A stretch of DNA of 64,000 bases from Micrococcus porci (GCF_020097155.1 NZ_CP083691.1:2108001-2172000), one strand, 5' to 3'; positions 7,844 through 19,382 are shown, numbered from the stretch's first letter. The notes: generated by a model not told the origin, from the letters alone. Numbers and translations are program-made.

Positions 7844-8935
7844 TCAGGCTGCGGAGGACTCCCGGACGCGGCGGACGACGTCGACGCCCACCTCCGCGGT
7901 GGAGCCGCGCTGCGGGCCGCGCTCAGCCAGGTGGGCCCAGACCGCGCGGTCGATGCGATCCGCGGCGGCCCGCTCGCCGACGTGCTCCAGCAGGAGGCCG
8001 GCGGAGAGGATCGCGGCGACCGGGTCGGCGATCCCCTGTCCGGCGATGTCCGGGGCGGAGCCGTGCACGGGCTCGAACATCGAGGGGGCGGTGCGCTCCA
8101 CGTTGATGTTCGCGGAGGCGGCCAGGCCGATGCCGCCGGTGACGGCGCCGGCGAGGTCGGTGAGGATGTCGCCGAACAGGTTGTCGGTGACGATCACGTC
8201 GAACCGGGCCGGGTCCGTGGTCATCACGATGGTGGCGGCGTCCACGTGCATGTAGTCGTGGGCGACCTCGGGGAACTCGGCGGCGACCTCCTCCACCGTC
8301 CGCCGCCACAGGTGCCCGGCGTGGACCAGCACGTTGTGCTTGTGCACCAGGGTGAGGCGCCTCCGCTCGGTGGCGGAGGCGCGGCGGAAGGCGTCGCGGA
8401 CCACTCGGCGCACGCCGTGGGCGGTGTTCACGGAGACCTCGGTGGCGATCTCGTGCTCGGTGCCGGTGCGGATGGCGCCGCCGTTGCCGACGTACGGCCC
8501 CTCGGTGCCCTCGCGGACCACGGTGAAGGCGATCTCGCCGGGCTCCGCCAGGGGGCTCGTGGTCCCCGGGTACAGGCGGGACGGGCGAAGGTTCACGCCG
8601 TGGTCCAGCTCGAAGCGCAGGCGCAGCAGGATCCCGCGCTCGATCAGCCCGGAGGGGATGCGCTGGTCGCCGGGGGCCGCACCGACCGCGCCGAAGAGGA
8701 TCGCCTCGTGCCCGCGCAGGGCCTCGAGGGTCTCGTCGGTCAGAGCCTCGCCTGTGGCGAGCCAGTGCTCGGCGCCCAGGGCGTACGGCGTCAGCCGCGG
8801 GGCAGGACGGCCCTCGGCCGCGAGCGCGGCCTCGAGCACGGCCACGGCCTGGTCCGTGACCTCGGGGCCGATGCCGTCGCCGCCGATGACGGCGATGTCC
8901 AGGGGTGCTGCGGAGGTGCGCGTGCTCTCGGTCAT
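7844..8935 (-). CDS. leuB: 3-isopropylmalate dehydrogenase
   Basis: A 363-aa decarboxylating dehydrogenase of the isocitrate/isopropylmalate family, oxidising 3-isopropylmalate with NAD+ in leucine synthesis. Motifs: [13 protein letters not shown] at the N-terminus, substrate-binding [35 protein letters not shown] with the metal-binding Asp residues, and [20 protein letters not shown] near residue 290. A TAGCCT -10 element ends 6 nt before the ATG, predicting a leaderless mRNA, and a motif shared with ilvB lies 51-68 nt upstream. leuC and leuD are not in the window. Confidence 0.96.
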   Translation of the reverse strand: MTESTRTSAAPLDIAVIGGDGIGPEVTDQAVAVLEAALAAEGRPAPRLTPYALGAEHWLATGEALTDETLEALRGHEAILFGAVGAAPGDQRIPSGLIERGILLRLRFELDHGVNLRPSRLYPGTTSPLAEPGEIAFTVVREGTEGPYVGNGGAIRTGTEHEIATEVSVNTAHGVRRVVRDAFRRASATERRRLTLVHKHNVLVHAGHLWRRTVEEVAAEFPEVAHDYMHVDAATIVMTTDPARFDVIVTDNLFGDILTDLAGAVTGGIGLAASANINVERTAPSMFEPVHGSAPDIAGQGIADPVAAILSAGLLLEHVGERAAADRIDRAVWAHLAERGPQRGSTAEVGVDVVRRVRESSAA

Positions 8936-8941
8936 GGCCCG

Positions 8942-8947
8942 AGGCTA
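8942..8947 (-). promoter_or_regulatory. leuB leaderless -10 (TAGCCT)
   Basis: TAGCCT ends 6 nt before the leuB ATG, with no Shine-Dalgarno sequence between, so the transcript should begin at the start codon. Confidence 0.55.
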
Positions 8948-8984
8948 CGCCGCGACCCGCCGCGGACCACATCCCGCGACGGGC

Positions 8985-9003
8985 TGTCTCACTCCTCGGA
9001 CGG
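8985..9003. promoter_or_regulatory. Candidate leucine-responsive operator upstream of leuB
   Basis: On the plus strand the site reads GTCTCACTCCTCGGACGGG. It matches the ilvB upstream site GTCTCACTTTCCGAGACGGG and sits at the same distance from the predicted transcription start (about -51 to -68). An IclR-type regulator such as NdgR/LtbR is the natural candidate from related Actinobacteria. The binding protein is inference. Confidence 0.45.
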
Positions 9004-9031
9004 GAAGGCGCCGGGAGGGTGCCGGGGTGGC

Positions 9032-10645
9032 TCAGCCCTCGGCCGGGTCCTCGTGGCGGGGGAACACACCCTCGGGCCTGGGCAGGGCCGTGCCGGGCAT
9101 CAGGTCCTCGCCGAACGCCGCGAAGGAGCGCGGGCCGGCGTTCGAGGCGGCGGTGGCGCCGGCGTCGCCCTCGGCGGGCACGCCCAGCAGGTCCAGCAGG
9201 CGGGACGACGAGGCCGGCATGACCGGCTGCACCAGCAGCGCGACGCGGCGCACGGCCTGCAGCGTCACGTACAGGACGGTGCGCATGCGCGGCTCGTCCG
9301 TCTTCTTCAGCACCCAGGGCGCCTGGTCCGCGAAGTACGCGTTGACCTCGCCGAGCACGCGCCAGGTCTCCTCCAGGGCCCCGTGGAAGTCCTGCACCGT
9401 GTAGGCGGCACGGGAGTGCTCCAGCAGGGCGTCCACCTGCGCCAGGACGGCGGTGTCCGCCTCGGTGAGCGAACCCGGCTCGGGGACGCCGCCACCGCAG
9501 TTCTTCGCCACCATGGACAGCGAGCGCTGGGCCAGGTTGCCCAGGTTGTTGGCCAGGTCCGCGTTCTTACGCCCGACGACGGCCTCGTGGCTGTAGGAGC
9601 CGTCCGCGCCGAACGGGAACTCGCGCAGCAGGAAGAAGCGCACGGCGTCGAGGCCGTAGCGGGCCACCCAGTCCCGCGGGGCCACCACGTTGCCCAGGGA
9701 CTTGGACATCTTCTCGCCGTTGTTGTTCAGGAAGCCGTGGATCATCACACGCTTCGGCAGCTCGATCCCCGCGGACATGAGGAACGCGGGCCAGAACACG
9801 CAGTGGAACCGGGAGATGTCCTTGCCGATCACGTGGACGTCAGCGGGCCAGAACCGCCGGAACGACTCGGAGGACTCGTCCGGGAAGCCGACGCCGGTGA
9901 GGTAGTTCGTCAGCGCGTCCACCCACACGTACATCACGTGGTGGGCGTCCGAGGCGGCGCCGTCCGCCGGCGCGGGGACGTCGATGCCCCAATCGAAGCT
10001 GGTGCGGGAGATGGAGAGGTCCTCCAGGCCGCCCTCGACGAAGCGGATGACCTCGTTGAACCGCGAGCGCGGGGCGGCGAACTCCGGGTCGTCCCGGTAC
10101 AGGGCCAGCAGCGGCTCCTGGTACTTCGAGAGCCGGAAGAACCAGGACTCCTCCTCCGTCCAGGTGACCTCGGTGCCGGTCTCGGCGGCGTACCGCTGGC
10201 CGTCCTCGCGGACCTCGGTCTCGTCCTCGTCGAAGAAGCGCTCGTCGCGCACGGAGTACCAGCCGGCGTAGCGGTCCAGGTAGACGTCCCCGTTGGCCTC
10301 CATGCGGCGCCAGATCTCCTGGGAGGCACGGTGGTGGTCCTCGTCCGTGGTGCGGATGAACCGGTCGTAGGAGACGCCGAGCACCTCGTCGTCCATGGCC
10401 TTGAAGGCGGCGGAGTTGCGGGTGGCCAGCTCCATCGGCGTGACGCCGAGCCGCTCCGCGGTCTGGGCCATCTTCTGGCCGTGCTCGTCCGTGCCCGTCA
10501 GGAAGAACACGTCGCGGCCATCGAGGCGCATGAAGCGCGCCAGCGCGTCCGCCCCCACCACCTCGTAGGCGTGGCCGATGTGCGGCTCGCCGTTCGGGTA
10601 GTGGATGGCCGTGGTCACGTAGTACGGGGCGCGGGTGTCAGTCAC
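9032..10645 (-). CDS. metG: Methionine-tRNA ligase
   Basis: A class I aminoacyl-tRNA synthetase, 537 aa, charging tRNA-Met. The HIGH signature appears as [13 protein letters not shown] (residues about 18-30) and the KMSKS loop as [13 protein letters not shown] near residue 311. [12 protein letters not shown] follows the first motif and the anticodon-binding helical domain fills the C-terminus. It is the short form without the EMAP/Trbp111-like C-terminal tRNA-binding domain, as in mycobacteria. GTG 10645 begins 8 nt after TAGACT, so the mRNA is probably leaderless. It is flanked by a hairpin on its upstream side that ends serA. Confidence 0.97.
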   Translation of the reverse strand: MTDTRAPYYVTTAIHYPNGEPHIGHAYEVVGADALARFMRLDGRDVFFLTGTDEHGQKMAQTAERLGVTPMELATRNSAAFKAMDDEVLGVSYDRFIRTTDEDHHRASQEIWRRMEANGDVYLDRYAGWYSVRDERFFDEDETEVREDGQRYAAETGTEVTWTEEESWFFRLSKYQEPLLALYRDDPEFAAPRSRFNEVIRFVEGGLEDLSISRTSFDWGIDVPAPADGAASDAHHVMYVWVDALTNYLTGVGFPDESSESFRRFWPADVHVIGKDISRFHCVFWPAFLMSAGIELPKRVMIHGFLNNNGEKMSKSLGNVVAPRDWVARYGLDAVRFFLLREFPFGADGSYSHEAVVGRKNADLANNLGNLAQRSLSMVAKNCGGGVPEPGSLTEADTAVLAQVDALLEHSRAAYTVQDFHGALEETWRVLGEVNAYFADQAPWVLKKTDEPRMRTVLYVTLQAVRRVALLVQPVMPASSSRLLDLLGVPAEGDAGATAASNAGPRSFAAFGEDLMPGTALPRPEGVFPRHEDPAEG

Positions 10646-10653
10646 GGTACGCC

Positions 10654-10659
10654 AGTCTA
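10654..10659 (-). promoter_or_regulatory. metG leaderless-type -10 (TAGACT)
   Basis: TAGACT ends 8 nt before GTG 10645; no ribosome binding site lies between. Confidence 0.5.
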
Positions 10660-10674
10660 CCGGTGGGGACGACG

Positions 10675-10710
10675 ACGGCCCCGGTCCCGCGCGGGCGGGT
10701 CCGGGGCCGT
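10675..10710. terminator. Hairpin after serA
   Basis: A 16-bp inverted repeat (ACGGCCCCGGTCCCGC against GCGGGTCCGGGGCCGT, one mismatch) with a 4-nt loop, 31 nt past the serA stop and just upstream of the metG promoter. Confidence 0.7.
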
Positions 10711-10741
10711 GGGAGCCGGGCTCGGGGCCCGGCCGGTCGGC

Positions 10742-12337
10742 TCAGTCGGCCAGGTTGACCTCGGCGGCGCGGTCGGCGTCGATGGCCGCGGCCAGGGTGG
10801 GCGCGGTGCCGGGGGCGAGGGCGGCGTCGAGGGTGAGCACGGCCAGGGCGGAGCCCTGCTCGTCGCGCGAGACGTCCATACCGGCGATGTTCACGCCCTG
10901 CTCGCCGAGGGACTGGCCCAGCACGCCCACCACGCCCGGGCGGTCGGCGTAGCGGAAGAGGAGCATGTGCTCGGCGAGGGCGACCTCCATCTCGTGGCGG
11001 CCGACGCCCACGAGCTTCTCCACCTGCTTGGGGCCCGTCAGCGTGCCGGTGACGCTCAGGCGCTCGCCCTCGTCCGTCACCGCGGCCACGGTCACGGTGT
11101 TGCGGTAGGAGCCCGCCTCGGCGGCGGTGGTCAGCTGGCCGCCGACGCCGCGCTGCTCCGCCAGCACGGGGGCGTTGACGTAGGAGACCTGGTCGGAGAC
11201 GACGTCGGTGAACACGCCCTTGAGGGCGGCCAGGCGCAGGGCCTTCACGTCGTGGACGGCGATCTCACCGGCCACCTCGACGTCCACGGAGGCCAGGGAG
11301 CGCTCGCCGGCGAGGGCGCGCAGCACGCGGGCGAGCTTCTCGGCCAGCGGCAGGCCGGGGCGCACGTCCTCGTGGATGACGCCGCCGGCGACGTTCACGG
11401 CGTCGGGCACGAGCTCGCCGGCCAGGGCCAGGCGCACCGACTTGGCGACGGCGACGCCCGCCTTCTCCTGGGCCTCCGCGGTGGAGGCGCCGAGGTGGGG
11501 GGTGACCACGGCGGTGTCGTGGCGGAAGAACGCGAGGTCCGTGGCGGGCTCGGAGGAGAACACGTCCACGCCGGCGCCGGCGATGGCCCCGGACTCGAGG
11601 GCGCGGTCCAGGGCGTCCTCGTCGATCAATCCGCCGCGGGCCACGTTCACGATGAAGGCGGTGTCCTTCATGGTCGCGAACTGGGCGTCGGAGATCATGC
11701 CCACGGTCTCCGGGGTCTTGGGCATGTGGACGGTGATGAAGTCGGACTGGGCGAGCAGCTCGTCCAGGTCCAGGAGGGTGGCGCCGAGCTGCTGGGCGCG
11801 GGCCGCGCTGATGTACGGGTCGTAGGCCAGGATCTCCATGCCGAAGGCCTTCATCCGCTCGGCCACGAGGGCGCCGATGCGTCCCAGGCCGATCACGCCG
11901 AGCTTCTTCTCGAACAGCTCGACGCCGGCGTACTTGGAGCGCTTCCACTCCCCCGCCTTCAGGGCCCGGTTGGCCGGGGCGATGTTGCGTGCCACGGACA
12001 GGATGTGGCCGCAGGTCAGCTCCGCGGCGGAGACGATGTTGGAGGTCGGGGCGTTGACCACCATGACGCCGGCGGCCGTGGCCGCGGGGACCTCCACGTT
12101 GTCCAGGCCGACGCCCGCGCGGGCGATGACCTTGAGGTCCTTCGCCACGGCGATGGCCTCGGCGTCCATCGTCGTGGCCGAGCGGATCAGGACGGCGTCC
12201 ACGCCCGGGAGGTCGGCCAGCAGGCGGGCGCGGTCGGCGCCGTCGGTGTGGCGGATCTCGAAGTCGGGGCCCAGGGCCTCGACGGTGGCGGGGGAGAGTT
12301 CTTCGGCGATCAGGACGACGGGCTTCGCGGCGCTCAC
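10742..12337 (-). CDS. serA: D-3-phosphoglycerate dehydrogenase
   Basis: A 531-aa SerA of the long, type 1 form that oxidises 3-phosphoglycerate in serine synthesis. LIRSATTMDAEAI and ARAGVGLDNVEVPAAT lie in the substrate domain. GLGRIGALVAERMKAFG (about residue 150) is the NAD-binding loop. NVARGGLIDEDAL and VVTPHLGASTAEAQ carry the catalytic Arg/Glu/His set. An intervening domain follows, then a C-terminal ACT domain (from about residue 455) ending VLTLDAALAPGT, which is the likely serine-binding site. The start chosen is GTG 12337, behind AAGGAG at 6-7 nt. Upstream codons of the longer frame look non-coding. Confidence 0.96.
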   Translation of the reverse strand: MSAAKPVVLIAEELSPATVEALGPDFEIRHTDGADRARLLADLPGVDAVLIRSATTMDAEAIAVAKDLKVIARAGVGLDNVEVPAATAAGVMVVNAPTSNIVSAAELTCGHILSVARNIAPANRALKAGEWKRSKYAGVELFEKKLGVIGLGRIGALVAERMKAFGMEILAYDPYISAARAQQLGATLLDLDELLAQSDFITVHMPKTPETVGMISDAQFATMKDTAFIVNVARGGLIDEDALDRALESGAIAGAGVDVFSSEPATDLAFFRHDTAVVTPHLGASTAEAQEKAGVAVAKSVRLALAGELVPDAVNVAGGVIHEDVRPGLPLAEKLARVLRALAGERSLASVDVEVAGEIAVHDVKALRLAALKGVFTDVVSDQVSYVNAPVLAEQRGVGGQLTTAAEAGSYRNTVTVAAVTDEGERLSVTGTLTGPKQVEKLVGVGRHEMEVALAEHMLLFRYADRPGVVGVLGQSLGEQGVNIAGMDVSRDEQGSALAVLTLDAALAPGTAPTLAAAIDADRAAEVNLAD

Positions 12338-12415
12338 GACGGACTCCTTCGGGGGGCGGGGGCGGACCTTCCGGTGGCTCGACCCTAGCGGAATGACTAT
12401 GTGCGCCCCGGAAGA

Positions 12416-12460
12416 CGACGCCGCCGCGCCCCTGCATGACGCGGGGGCGCGGCGGCGTCG
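12416..12460. terminator. Strong hairpin after ilvC
   Basis: Arms at 12416-12432 and 12444-12460 are complementary over 17 bp with an 11-nt loop. It lies 20 nt beyond the ilvC stop (minus strand) and marks the end of the ilvBNC operon. Confidence 0.75.
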
Positions 12461-12480
12461 GACGTCACCGGGCGGGGGGC

Positions 12481-14071
<1,591 letters not shown>

Positions 14072-14082
14072 CGGGCCTCTCC

Positions 14083-15942
14083 TCAGTCCTCGTGGTCCCA
14101 GTCCGGCGTCATGCCGCGGGCGATCTGGATGGCGTCGTTGCTGACGCCGGCGGGCACCATCGGCCACACCATGGCGTCGCGCGAGACCACGAAGTCGACG
14201 ACGACGGGCCGGTCCTCGATCTCCAGGGCCTGGCGGATGACGTCGTCCAGGTCCTCCTCGCGCTCGCAGCGCAGGCCGGCGGCGCCGTAGGCGTCGGCCA
14301 GCTTGACGAAGTCCGGGATCCGGGCGGTGCCGTGGCCGGTGTTCAGGTCCGTGTTGGAGTACCGCTGGTCGTAGAACAGCGTCTGCCACTGACGGACCAT
14401 GCCGAGCGAGGAGTTGTTGATCACGGCGACCTTGATCGGGATGCCGTTGATCACGCAGGTGGCCAGCTCCTGGTTGGTCATCTGGAAGCAGCCGTCGCCG
14501 TCGATGGCCCACACGGTGCGCTGCGGCTGGGCCACCTTGGCCCCCATGGCCGCGGGCACGGAGAAGCCCATGGTGCCCAGGCCCGCGGAGTTCAGCCACT
14601 GGCGGGGGCGCTCGTACTCCACGAACTGGCTGGCCCACATCTGGTGCTGGCCCACGCCGGCCACGTACACGGCCTCCGGGCCGGAGAGCGCGGAGATCCG
14701 GGAGATGACCTGCTGCGGCGCCATGAGGCCGTCGTCAGGGGCGGTGAAGCCCAGCGGATAGGTCTCCCGCAGGCGCTCCAGGGTGGCCCACCACGGAGCG
14801 AGGTCGGGCAGGTCCGCACCGGCGCCGAGCTCGGCGACGAGGTCCGGGATGATCTCCTTCACCGAGCCGACGATCGGCACGTCCGCCAGGCGGTTCTTGG
14901 AGATCTCGGCGGGGTCGACGTCCGCGTGGATCACCTTGGCGCCGGGTGCGAAGGAGGGCAGGTGGCCGGTGACGCGGTCGTCGAAGCGGGCGCCGAGGGT
15001 GATCAGCAGGTCGGCCTGCTGGAGCGCGGCCACGGCGGGCACCCCGCCGTGCATGCCGGGCATGCCCAGGTGCTGCGGGTGCGAGTCCGGGAAGACGCCG
15101 CGGGCCGTCAGCGTGGTGACCACGGGGGCGCCGGTGAGCGCGGCGAGCGCGCGCAGCTCCTCGTGCGCCTCGCCGCGCGCGACGCCGCCGCCCACATAGA
15201 GCACGGGACGCCGGGCCTCGCGGATCAGGCGCGCGGCCTCGCGGATCTGGCGGGGGTGCCCGCGCAGCACCGGGCGGTATCCGGGCAGGTCCAGCCTCGG
15301 CGGCCAGGAGAACTCGAACTCGGACTGCTGGGCGTCCTTGGTGACGTCCACGAGCACGGGCCCGGGCCGGCCGGTGGAGGCGATGTGGAAGGCCTCGGCG
15401 AGCGCGGCGGGAATGTCCTCGGCGCGGGTCACCAGGCGGGAATGCTTGGTGATGGGGATCGTGATGCCCACGATGTCCGCCTCCTGGAAGGCGTCCGAGC
15501 CGATGGCCGCGGAGCTCACCTGGCCGGTGATGAACACGACGGACTGGGAGTCCATGTGCGCGTCCGCGATGGCGGTGACCAGGTTGGTGGCGCCGGGGCC
15601 GGAGGTGGCGATGGCGACGCCCACGCGACCGCCCGCGAGGTGGTAGCCCTGCGCGGCGTGGCCGGCCCCCTGCTCGTGGCGCACCAGGATGTGACGGATC
15701 CGCGAGGAGTCCATCAGGGGGTCGTAGGTGGGGAGGATCGCGCCGCCCGGCAGGCCGAAGACGTCCTCGACGCCCAGCTCCTCGAGCGAGCGGATGATGC
15801 CCTGGGCGCCGTTCATGACGGTGGGCTCCACGACGGCGGCGGGCCCGGGCACGCGGGGCTCCACGGTCTCGGTGCGGGTGGGACCGCGCTGGTCCCGTCC
15901 GGCGGACGCCGCCGGTGCGGTGGCGCGGGGGGTCGTGCTCAT
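14083..15942 (-). CDS. ilvB: Acetolactate synthase large (catalytic) subunit
   Basis: A TPP-dependent enzyme of 619 aa that condenses pyruvate with pyruvate or 2-ketobutyrate. After an N-terminal extension of about 40 residues rich in Ala/Pro/Thr, the PYR domain carries the catalytic Glu in [14 protein letters not shown]. The middle domain binds FAD. The TPP/Mg motif is [19 protein letters not shown], with [16 protein letters not shown] after it. ATG 15942 is preferred (GAGG, 8-nt spacing) over the in-frame GTG at 15951. The gene has its own promoter and a candidate operator upstream. It heads ilvBNC. Confidence 0.96.
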   Translation of the reverse strand: MSTTPRATAPAASAGRDQRGPTRTETVEPRVPGPAAVVEPTVMNGAQGIIRSLEELGVEDVFGLPGGAILPTYDPLMDSSRIRHILVRHEQGAGHAAQGYHLAGGRVGVAIATSGPGATNLVTAIADAHMDSQSVVFITGQVSSAAIGSDAFQEADIVGITIPITKHSRLVTRAEDIPAALAEAFHIASTGRPGPVLVDVTKDAQQSEFEFSWPPRLDLPGYRPVLRGHPRQIREAARLIREARRPVLYVGGGVARGEAHEELRALAALTGAPVVTTLTARGVFPDSHPQHLGMPGMHGGVPAVAALQQADLLITLGARFDDRVTGHLPSFAPGAKVIHADVDPAEISKNRLADVPIVGSVKEIIPDLVAELGAGADLPDLAPWWATLERLRETYPLGFTAPDDGLMAPQQVISRISALSGPEAVYVAGVGQHQMWASQFVEYERPRQWLNSAGLGTMGFSVPAAMGAKVAQPQRTVWAIDGDGCFQMTNQELATCVINGIPIKVAVINNSSLGMVRQWQTLFYDQRYSNTDLNTGHGTARIPDFVKLADAYGAAGLRCEREEDLDDVIRQALEIEDRPVVVDFVVSRDAMVWPMVPAGVSNDAIQIARGMTPDWDHED

Positions 15943-15983
15943 CGGATGCACCTCGCTGCATGTGTCGGCTCGGGGATGGATTC

Positions 15984-16013
15984 AGTATGCGGAGCCGTGA
16001 CCGGGCCCACCAA
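15984..16013 (-). promoter_or_regulatory. ilvBNC promoter
   Basis: Minus-strand TTGGTG (16008-16013) and CATACT (15984-15989) are separated by 18 bp. The expected transcription start near 15977 leaves a leader of about 35 nt, too short for an attenuator peptide. Confidence 0.5.
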
Positions 16014-16025
16014 TCGGACCCCGGT

Positions 16026-16044
16026 CGTCTCACTTTCCGAGACG
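16026..16044. promoter_or_regulatory. Candidate operator upstream of ilvB (CGTCTC-N7-GAGACG)
   Basis: A perfect 6-bp inverted repeat with a 7-nt spacer, about 49-67 nt upstream of the predicted ilvB transcription start. The same motif, less symmetric, occurs upstream of leuB. Confidence 0.5.
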
Positions 16045-16072
16045 GGCGCTCGCATGTCGAGACCAGGGCAGG

Positions 16073-16108
16073 GCGGGGGCGCGCACCGTGGCGGACCCGC
16101 ACCCCCGC
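16073..16108. terminator. Possible hairpin after ilvD
   Basis: Eleven-base arms (16073-16083 and 16098-16108) pair with one G-T wobble and a 14-nt loop, 12 nt after the ilvD stop. Confidence 0.45.
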
Positions 16109-16119
16109 ACGATCGCGGA

Positions 16120-17853
16120 TCAGCCCAGGTAGGCGCCCTCGGCGGCGGAGTGCACGAGCTTGGCGTACTTGCCGAGCACGCCGGTGGTGAACTTCGGGGG
16201 CACGGGCTGCCAGGACGTCCGACGCGCCTCGAGCTCCGCCTCCTCGACCAGCAGGTCCAGGGTGCGGGAGGCGATGTCCACCCGGATCCGGTCGCCGTCG
16301 CGCACCAGGCCGATGGGGCCGCCGTCGGCCGCCTCCGGGGCGATGTGCCCGATGCACAGGCCCGTGGTGCCGCCCGAGAAGCGCCCGTCGGTGATCAGCA
16401 GGACATCCTTGCCCAGGCCCGCGCCCTTGATGGCGCCCGTGATGGCGAGCATCTCGCGCATGCCGGGGCCGCCCTTGGGGCCCTCGTAGCGGATCACGAC
16501 GACGTCGCCGGCCTGGATCACGCCCTCCTCGAGGGCGTCCATCGCGGCGCGCTCCCGGTCGAACACGCGGGCGGTGCCCTCGAACACGTCGGCGTCGAAG
16601 CCGGCGGACTTCACGACGGCGCCCTCGGGCGCCAGGGAGCCGTGGAGGATCGCGATGCCGCCGTTGGGGTGCAGCGCGTTCTCCATCGTGCGGATGACGG
16701 TGCCGTCCACCGGGTCCGGATCGAGCGCGGCCAGGTTCTCGGCGAGGGTCTTGCCGGTGACGGTGAGGGTGTCCCCGTGCAGCAGGCCCTCGTCCAGGAG
16801 GGCCTTCATGACCACCGGGACGCCGCCCACGCGGTCCACGTCCGTCATCACGTACTGGCCGAACGGCTTGAGGTCGGCGATGTGGGGCGTGCGGTCCGCG
16901 ATGCGGTTGAAGTCGGACAGCTGCAGGTCGACGCCGGCCTCCCGGGCGATCGCCAGCAGGTGCAGCACGGCGTTGGTGGAGCCGCCGAAGGCCATGGTCA
17001 CGGCGATGGCGTTCTCGAAGGCGGGCTTGGTCATGACGTCCCGCGCGGTGATGCCCAGGCGGAGCATGTTGACGACGGCCTCGCCGGAGCGGCGGGCGAA
17101 GGCGTCGCGCCGGCGGTCCGCGGACGGCGCGGCGGCCGAGCCGGGCAGGGACATGCCGAGGGCCTCGCCGATGGAGGCCATGGTGTTGGCCGTGTACATG
17201 CCGCCGCACGCACCCTCGCCCGGCGCGATGGCCTTCTCGATGCGCAGCAGGTCCTCCTCGGACATCAGGCCGCGGGCGCACGCGCCGACCGCCTCGAAGG
17301 CGTCGATGATCGTCACCTGCTTCTCGGTGCCGTCCGTCAGGCGGGCCACGCCGGGCATGATCGAGCCGGCGTAGACGAACACGGAGGCCAGGTCCAGGCG
17401 GGCGGCCGCCATCAGCATGCCGGGCAGGGACTTGTCGCAGCCGGCCAGCAGCACGGAGCCGTCCAGGCGCTCGGCCATCATCACGGTCTCCACGGAGTCG
17501 GCGATGACCTCGCGGGACACCAGGGAGAAGTGCATGCCCTCGTGGCCCATGGAGATGCCGTCCGACACGGACACGGTGCCGAACTCGAGCGGGAAGCCGC
17601 CGGCCGCGTGCACGCCGTCCTTGGAGGCCTGCGCCAGGCGGTCCAGGGAGAGGTTGCAGGGGGTGATCTCGTTCCAGGAGGACGCGATGCCGATCTGCGG
17701 CTTGGCGAAGTCCTCGTCGCCGAGGCCCACGGCGCGGAGCATGCCGCGGGCGGCGGTGCGCTCCATGCCGTCGGTGACGTCGCGGGAGCGCGGCTTCATG
17801 TCCGGTGCGGTCACGACGTCCTGGGGGGTGCGGTCAGCGGCAGAGGTGTCCAT
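16120..17853 (-). CDS. ilvD: Dihydroxy-acid dehydratase
   Basis: An Fe-S dehydratase of 577 aa that converts dihydroxy acids to 2-keto acids in Val/Ile synthesis. [17 protein letters not shown] carries the first Cys region. [20 protein letters not shown] and [14 protein letters not shown] carry the other cluster cysteines, and [19 protein letters not shown] lies near the C-terminus. ATG 17853 lies 7 nt after TACACT, predicting a leaderless mRNA separate from ilvB, which has its own promoter 170 bp further on. Length fits the family. Confidence 0.97.
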   Translation of the reverse strand: MDTSAADRTPQDVVTAPDMKPRSRDVTDGMERTAARGMLRAVGLGDEDFAKPQIGIASSWNEITPCNLSLDRLAQASKDGVHAAGGFPLEFGTVSVSDGISMGHEGMHFSLVSREVIADSVETVMMAERLDGSVLLAGCDKSLPGMLMAAARLDLASVFVYAGSIMPGVARLTDGTEKQVTIIDAFEAVGACARGLMSEEDLLRIEKAIAPGEGACGGMYTANTMASIGEALGMSLPGSAAAPSADRRRDAFARRSGEAVVNMLRLGITARDVMTKPAFENAIAVTMAFGGSTNAVLHLLAIAREAGVDLQLSDFNRIADRTPHIADLKPFGQYVMTDVDRVGGVPVVMKALLDEGLLHGDTLTVTGKTLAENLAALDPDPVDGTVIRTMENALHPNGGIAILHGSLAPEGAVVKSAGFDADVFEGTARVFDRERAAMDALEEGVIQAGDVVVIRYEGPKGGPGMREMLAITGAIKGAGLGKDVLLITDGRFSGGTTGLCIGHIAPEAADGGPIGLVRDGDRIRVDIASRTLDLLVEEAELEARRTSWQPVPPKFTTGVLGKYAKLVHSAAEGAYLG

Positions 17854-17860
17854 GGCCGGA

Positions 17861-17866
17861 AGTGTA
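17861..17866 (-). promoter_or_regulatory. ilvD leaderless -10 (TACACT)
   Basis: TACACT ends 7 nt before the ilvD ATG and no ribosome binding site is present. Confidence 0.5.
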
Positions 17867-17974
17867 GTGATCCACCCCTCACCCCCCGGCTCGGCGACCG
17901 CCCATGACGCCGCCCCGCCCGCGCCGGATGTCGAGCCGCGTCGGCGCGGCCCTGACAGGGCACGTCGCGCACCG

Positions 17975-17980
17975 TACGGT
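17975..17980 (+). promoter_or_regulatory. Leaderless-type -10 (TACGGT)
   Basis: TACGGT ends 7 nt before ATG 17988. A GGAG also lies in the spacer and could serve the ATG at 17994. Confidence 0.4.
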
Positions 17981-17987
17981 GGAGATC

Positions 17988-18458
17988 ATGTCAATGGACT
18001 CGCCGACCCTCGCCCGCCGCATCCGCGGCGCCTTCGACGCGCGCGTCTTCAACCACGGCGACTACAACCTGGTCTACGGCCAGCGTTCCGGCGGCTCCCT
18101 CCCGCTGGTCATCGGCTACCGCCACTCCCCGCTCGAGATGCTGCTGTGCCCCCTCGACCCCGTGGAGGCGGTCGCCGCGGTCCCGGAGGAGGTGGCCCTG
18201 GCCAACGTGGCGACGGTCGCGGACACGGGCTCCGGCTACCAAGTGGAGACCGTCACCGGGTTCCGCACCTGGTTCGAGGTCGTCGACCGTCCCCGCGTGC
18301 CCGTCGGAGAGGCCTCGGAGGACGGACTCGCGGAGCTCGACCAGGCCGACGACGCGGCCGACTTCCACGCCTTCATGACCGCCTTCATGGACGAGCTGGA
18401 CCGCCTCTACGCCGAGCCCGCAGACCCCGATTTGCATCCGCCGCAGAAGAGCGTGTAG
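17988..18458 (+). CDS. Conserved-looking protein of unknown function
   Basis: A soluble acidic protein of 156 aa; I do not recognise a family. It begins MSMDSPTLARRIRGAFDARVF, has a hydrophobic-charged alternating core and an acidic tail (DQADDAADFHAFMTAFMDEL). There is no signal peptide or membrane helix. It starts at ATG 17988, 7 nt after a -10 element; ATG 17994 behind GGAG is the alternative. It is transcribed away from ilvD and ends 54 nt before tRNA-Lys, so read-through into the tRNA is possible. Codon use matches the neighbours, so it is probably a native gene. Confidence 0.7.
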   Translation: MSMDSPTLARRIRGAFDARVFNHGDYNLVYGQRSGGSLPLVIGYRHSPLEMLLCPLDPVEAVAAVPEEVALANVATVADTGSGYQVETVTGFRTWFEVVDRPRVPVGEASEDGLAELDQADDAADFHAFMTAFMDELDRLYAEPADPDLHPPQKSV

Positions 18459-18512
18459 AGTCTCACCTCGTTGCACGGCGTACCGGAGGGATCCGGAACC
18501 CGCGCGGCACCT

Positions 18513-18588
18513 GCACTTCTAGCTCAATTGGCAGAGCATCTGACTCTTAATCAGCAGGTTCCGGGTTCAAGTCCCGGGGGGTGCACCA
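18513..18588 (+). tRNA. tRNA-Lys (anticodon CTT)
   Basis: A 76-nt cloverleaf. The acceptor arm GCACTTC pairs with GGGGTGC using G-T pairs. The D-arm starts AGCTCAATTGG, the anticodon loop is CTCTTAA with CTT, and the T-arm contains GGTTCAAGTCC-type bases (GGGTTCAAGTCCC). The 3' CCA is encoded. A perfect hairpin follows within 3 nt. Confidence 0.96.
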
Positions 18589-18590
18589 GG

Positions 18591-18624
18591 GCAGGCCCCG
18601 TCACCGTTCGGTGACGGGGCCTGC
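18591..18624 (+). terminator. Perfect 15-bp hairpin after tRNA-Lys
   Basis: Arms 18591-18605 and 18610-18624 are exact inverted repeats with a GTTC loop, directly after the tRNA CCA end. Confidence 0.8.
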
Positions 18625-18677
18625 GTCGTCCCCGAGGCGTGCGGGCCCCGGCCGCTGCGGGGCACGGGCGCCCCGTC

Positions 18678-18683
18678 TAGGGT
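18678..18683 (+). promoter_or_regulatory. bcp leaderless -10 (TAGGGT)
   Basis: TAGGGT ends 6 nt before the bcp ATG. Confidence 0.5.
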
Positions 18684-18689
18684 GGCCGC

Positions 18690-19181
18690 ATGACCGAGAA
18701 CACCGCCGCCCCCGCCCGTCTCTCCCCCGGCGACGTCGCCCCCGAGTTCACGCTGCAGGACCAGGACGGCCGCCCCGTCTCCCTGCGGGACTCGGCGGGC
18801 AAGTCCACGATCGTGTACTTCTACCCGGCCGCCTCCACCCCCGGGTGTACCACGCAGGCCTGCGACTTCCGCGACAGCCTGGCCTCGCTGACGGCCGCCG
18901 GCTACCGCGTGCTCGGGATCTCCCCCGACCCCATCGGCAAGATCATCCGCTTCGCCCAGAACGAGGGCCTGACCTTCTCCCTGCTCTCCGACGAGGACCA
19001 CGCCGTGGCCGCCGCCTACGGCGCGTGGGGCGAGAAGAAGAACTACGGCCGCACCTCCGAGGGGCTGATCCGCTCGACCGTCGTCGTCGGACCCGACGGG
19101 AAGGTCACCCTGGCCCAGTACAACGTGAAGGCCACCGGCCACGTGGCGCGCCTGCGCCGCGAGCTCGGCCTCGACGACTGA
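18690..19181 (+). CDS. bcp: Thioredoxin-dependent thiol peroxidase (peroxiredoxin Q/Bcp)
   Basis: A 163-aa AhpC/TSA family peroxiredoxin that reduces hydroperoxides using thioredoxin. The peroxidatic Cys is in YPAASTPGCTTQACDFRDS, with the resolving Cys five residues later (C-x4-C), as in PrxQ. APEFTLQDQDGRPVSL is the N-terminal family signature. The protein is cytosolic and of normal length. It is expressed from a predicted leaderless promoter between the two tRNA genes. Confidence 0.94.
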   Translation: MTENTAAPARLSPGDVAPEFTLQDQDGRPVSLRDSAGKSTIVYFYPAASTPGCTTQACDFRDSLASLTAAGYRVLGISPDPIGKIIRFAQNEGLTFSLLSDEDHAVAAAYGAWGEKKNYGRTSEGLIRSTVVVGPDGKVTLAQYNVKATGHVARLRRELGLDD

Positions 19182-19243
19182 CCCCGGCCCCGGCCCGCGC
19201 CGCGCGATAGGATCGGGACTCGCCCCGCACCGAGGGGCGAGAT

Positions 19244-19325
19244 GCGGGCGTGGCGGAACTGGCAGACGCGCTGGATTTAGGTTCCAGTGTCCGAGGACAT
19301 GGGGGTTCGAGTCCCCCCGCCCGCA
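19244..19325 (+). tRNA. tRNA-Leu (anticodon TAG)
   Basis: Acceptor GCGGGCG pairs with CGCCCGC. The D-arm is long, the anticodon stem-loop CTGGATTTAGGTTCCAG shows TAG at the anticodon, and a variable arm (GTCCGAGGAC) marks a class II tRNA. The discriminator A at 19325 is followed by CCC, so the CCA end is not encoded, unlike tRNA-Lys nearby. Confidence 0.96.
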
Positions 19326-19382
19326 CCCACGCGGCCGCCCCCGGCGTCCGCCCGCCGTCCGAGACCCGCCGAGGAGGAGCCC

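Noticed and set aside
10646..10741. Possible SAM or T-box riboswitch before metG
   Set aside because: The -10 element is 8 nt from the start codon, leaving no room for a leader RNA; the hairpin seen belongs to the end of serA.
7742..12388. A plus-strand open frame of 1548 codons opposite leuB, metG and serA
   Set aside because: It is a GC-bias shadow. The protein is Gly/His/Arg/Val-rich without domains, while the minus strand encodes three well-known enzymes.
16026..16044. ilvB leader attenuator peptide
   Set aside because: The predicted ilvB leader is about 35 nt, with no BCAA-rich short ORF and no terminator-antiterminator pair, so attenuation is not supported; an operator is a better reading.
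14092..17907. A plus-strand open frame of 1271 codons opposite ilvB and ilvD
   Set aside because: Same reason: ilvB and ilvD are certain, and the antisense product has no recognisable motif.
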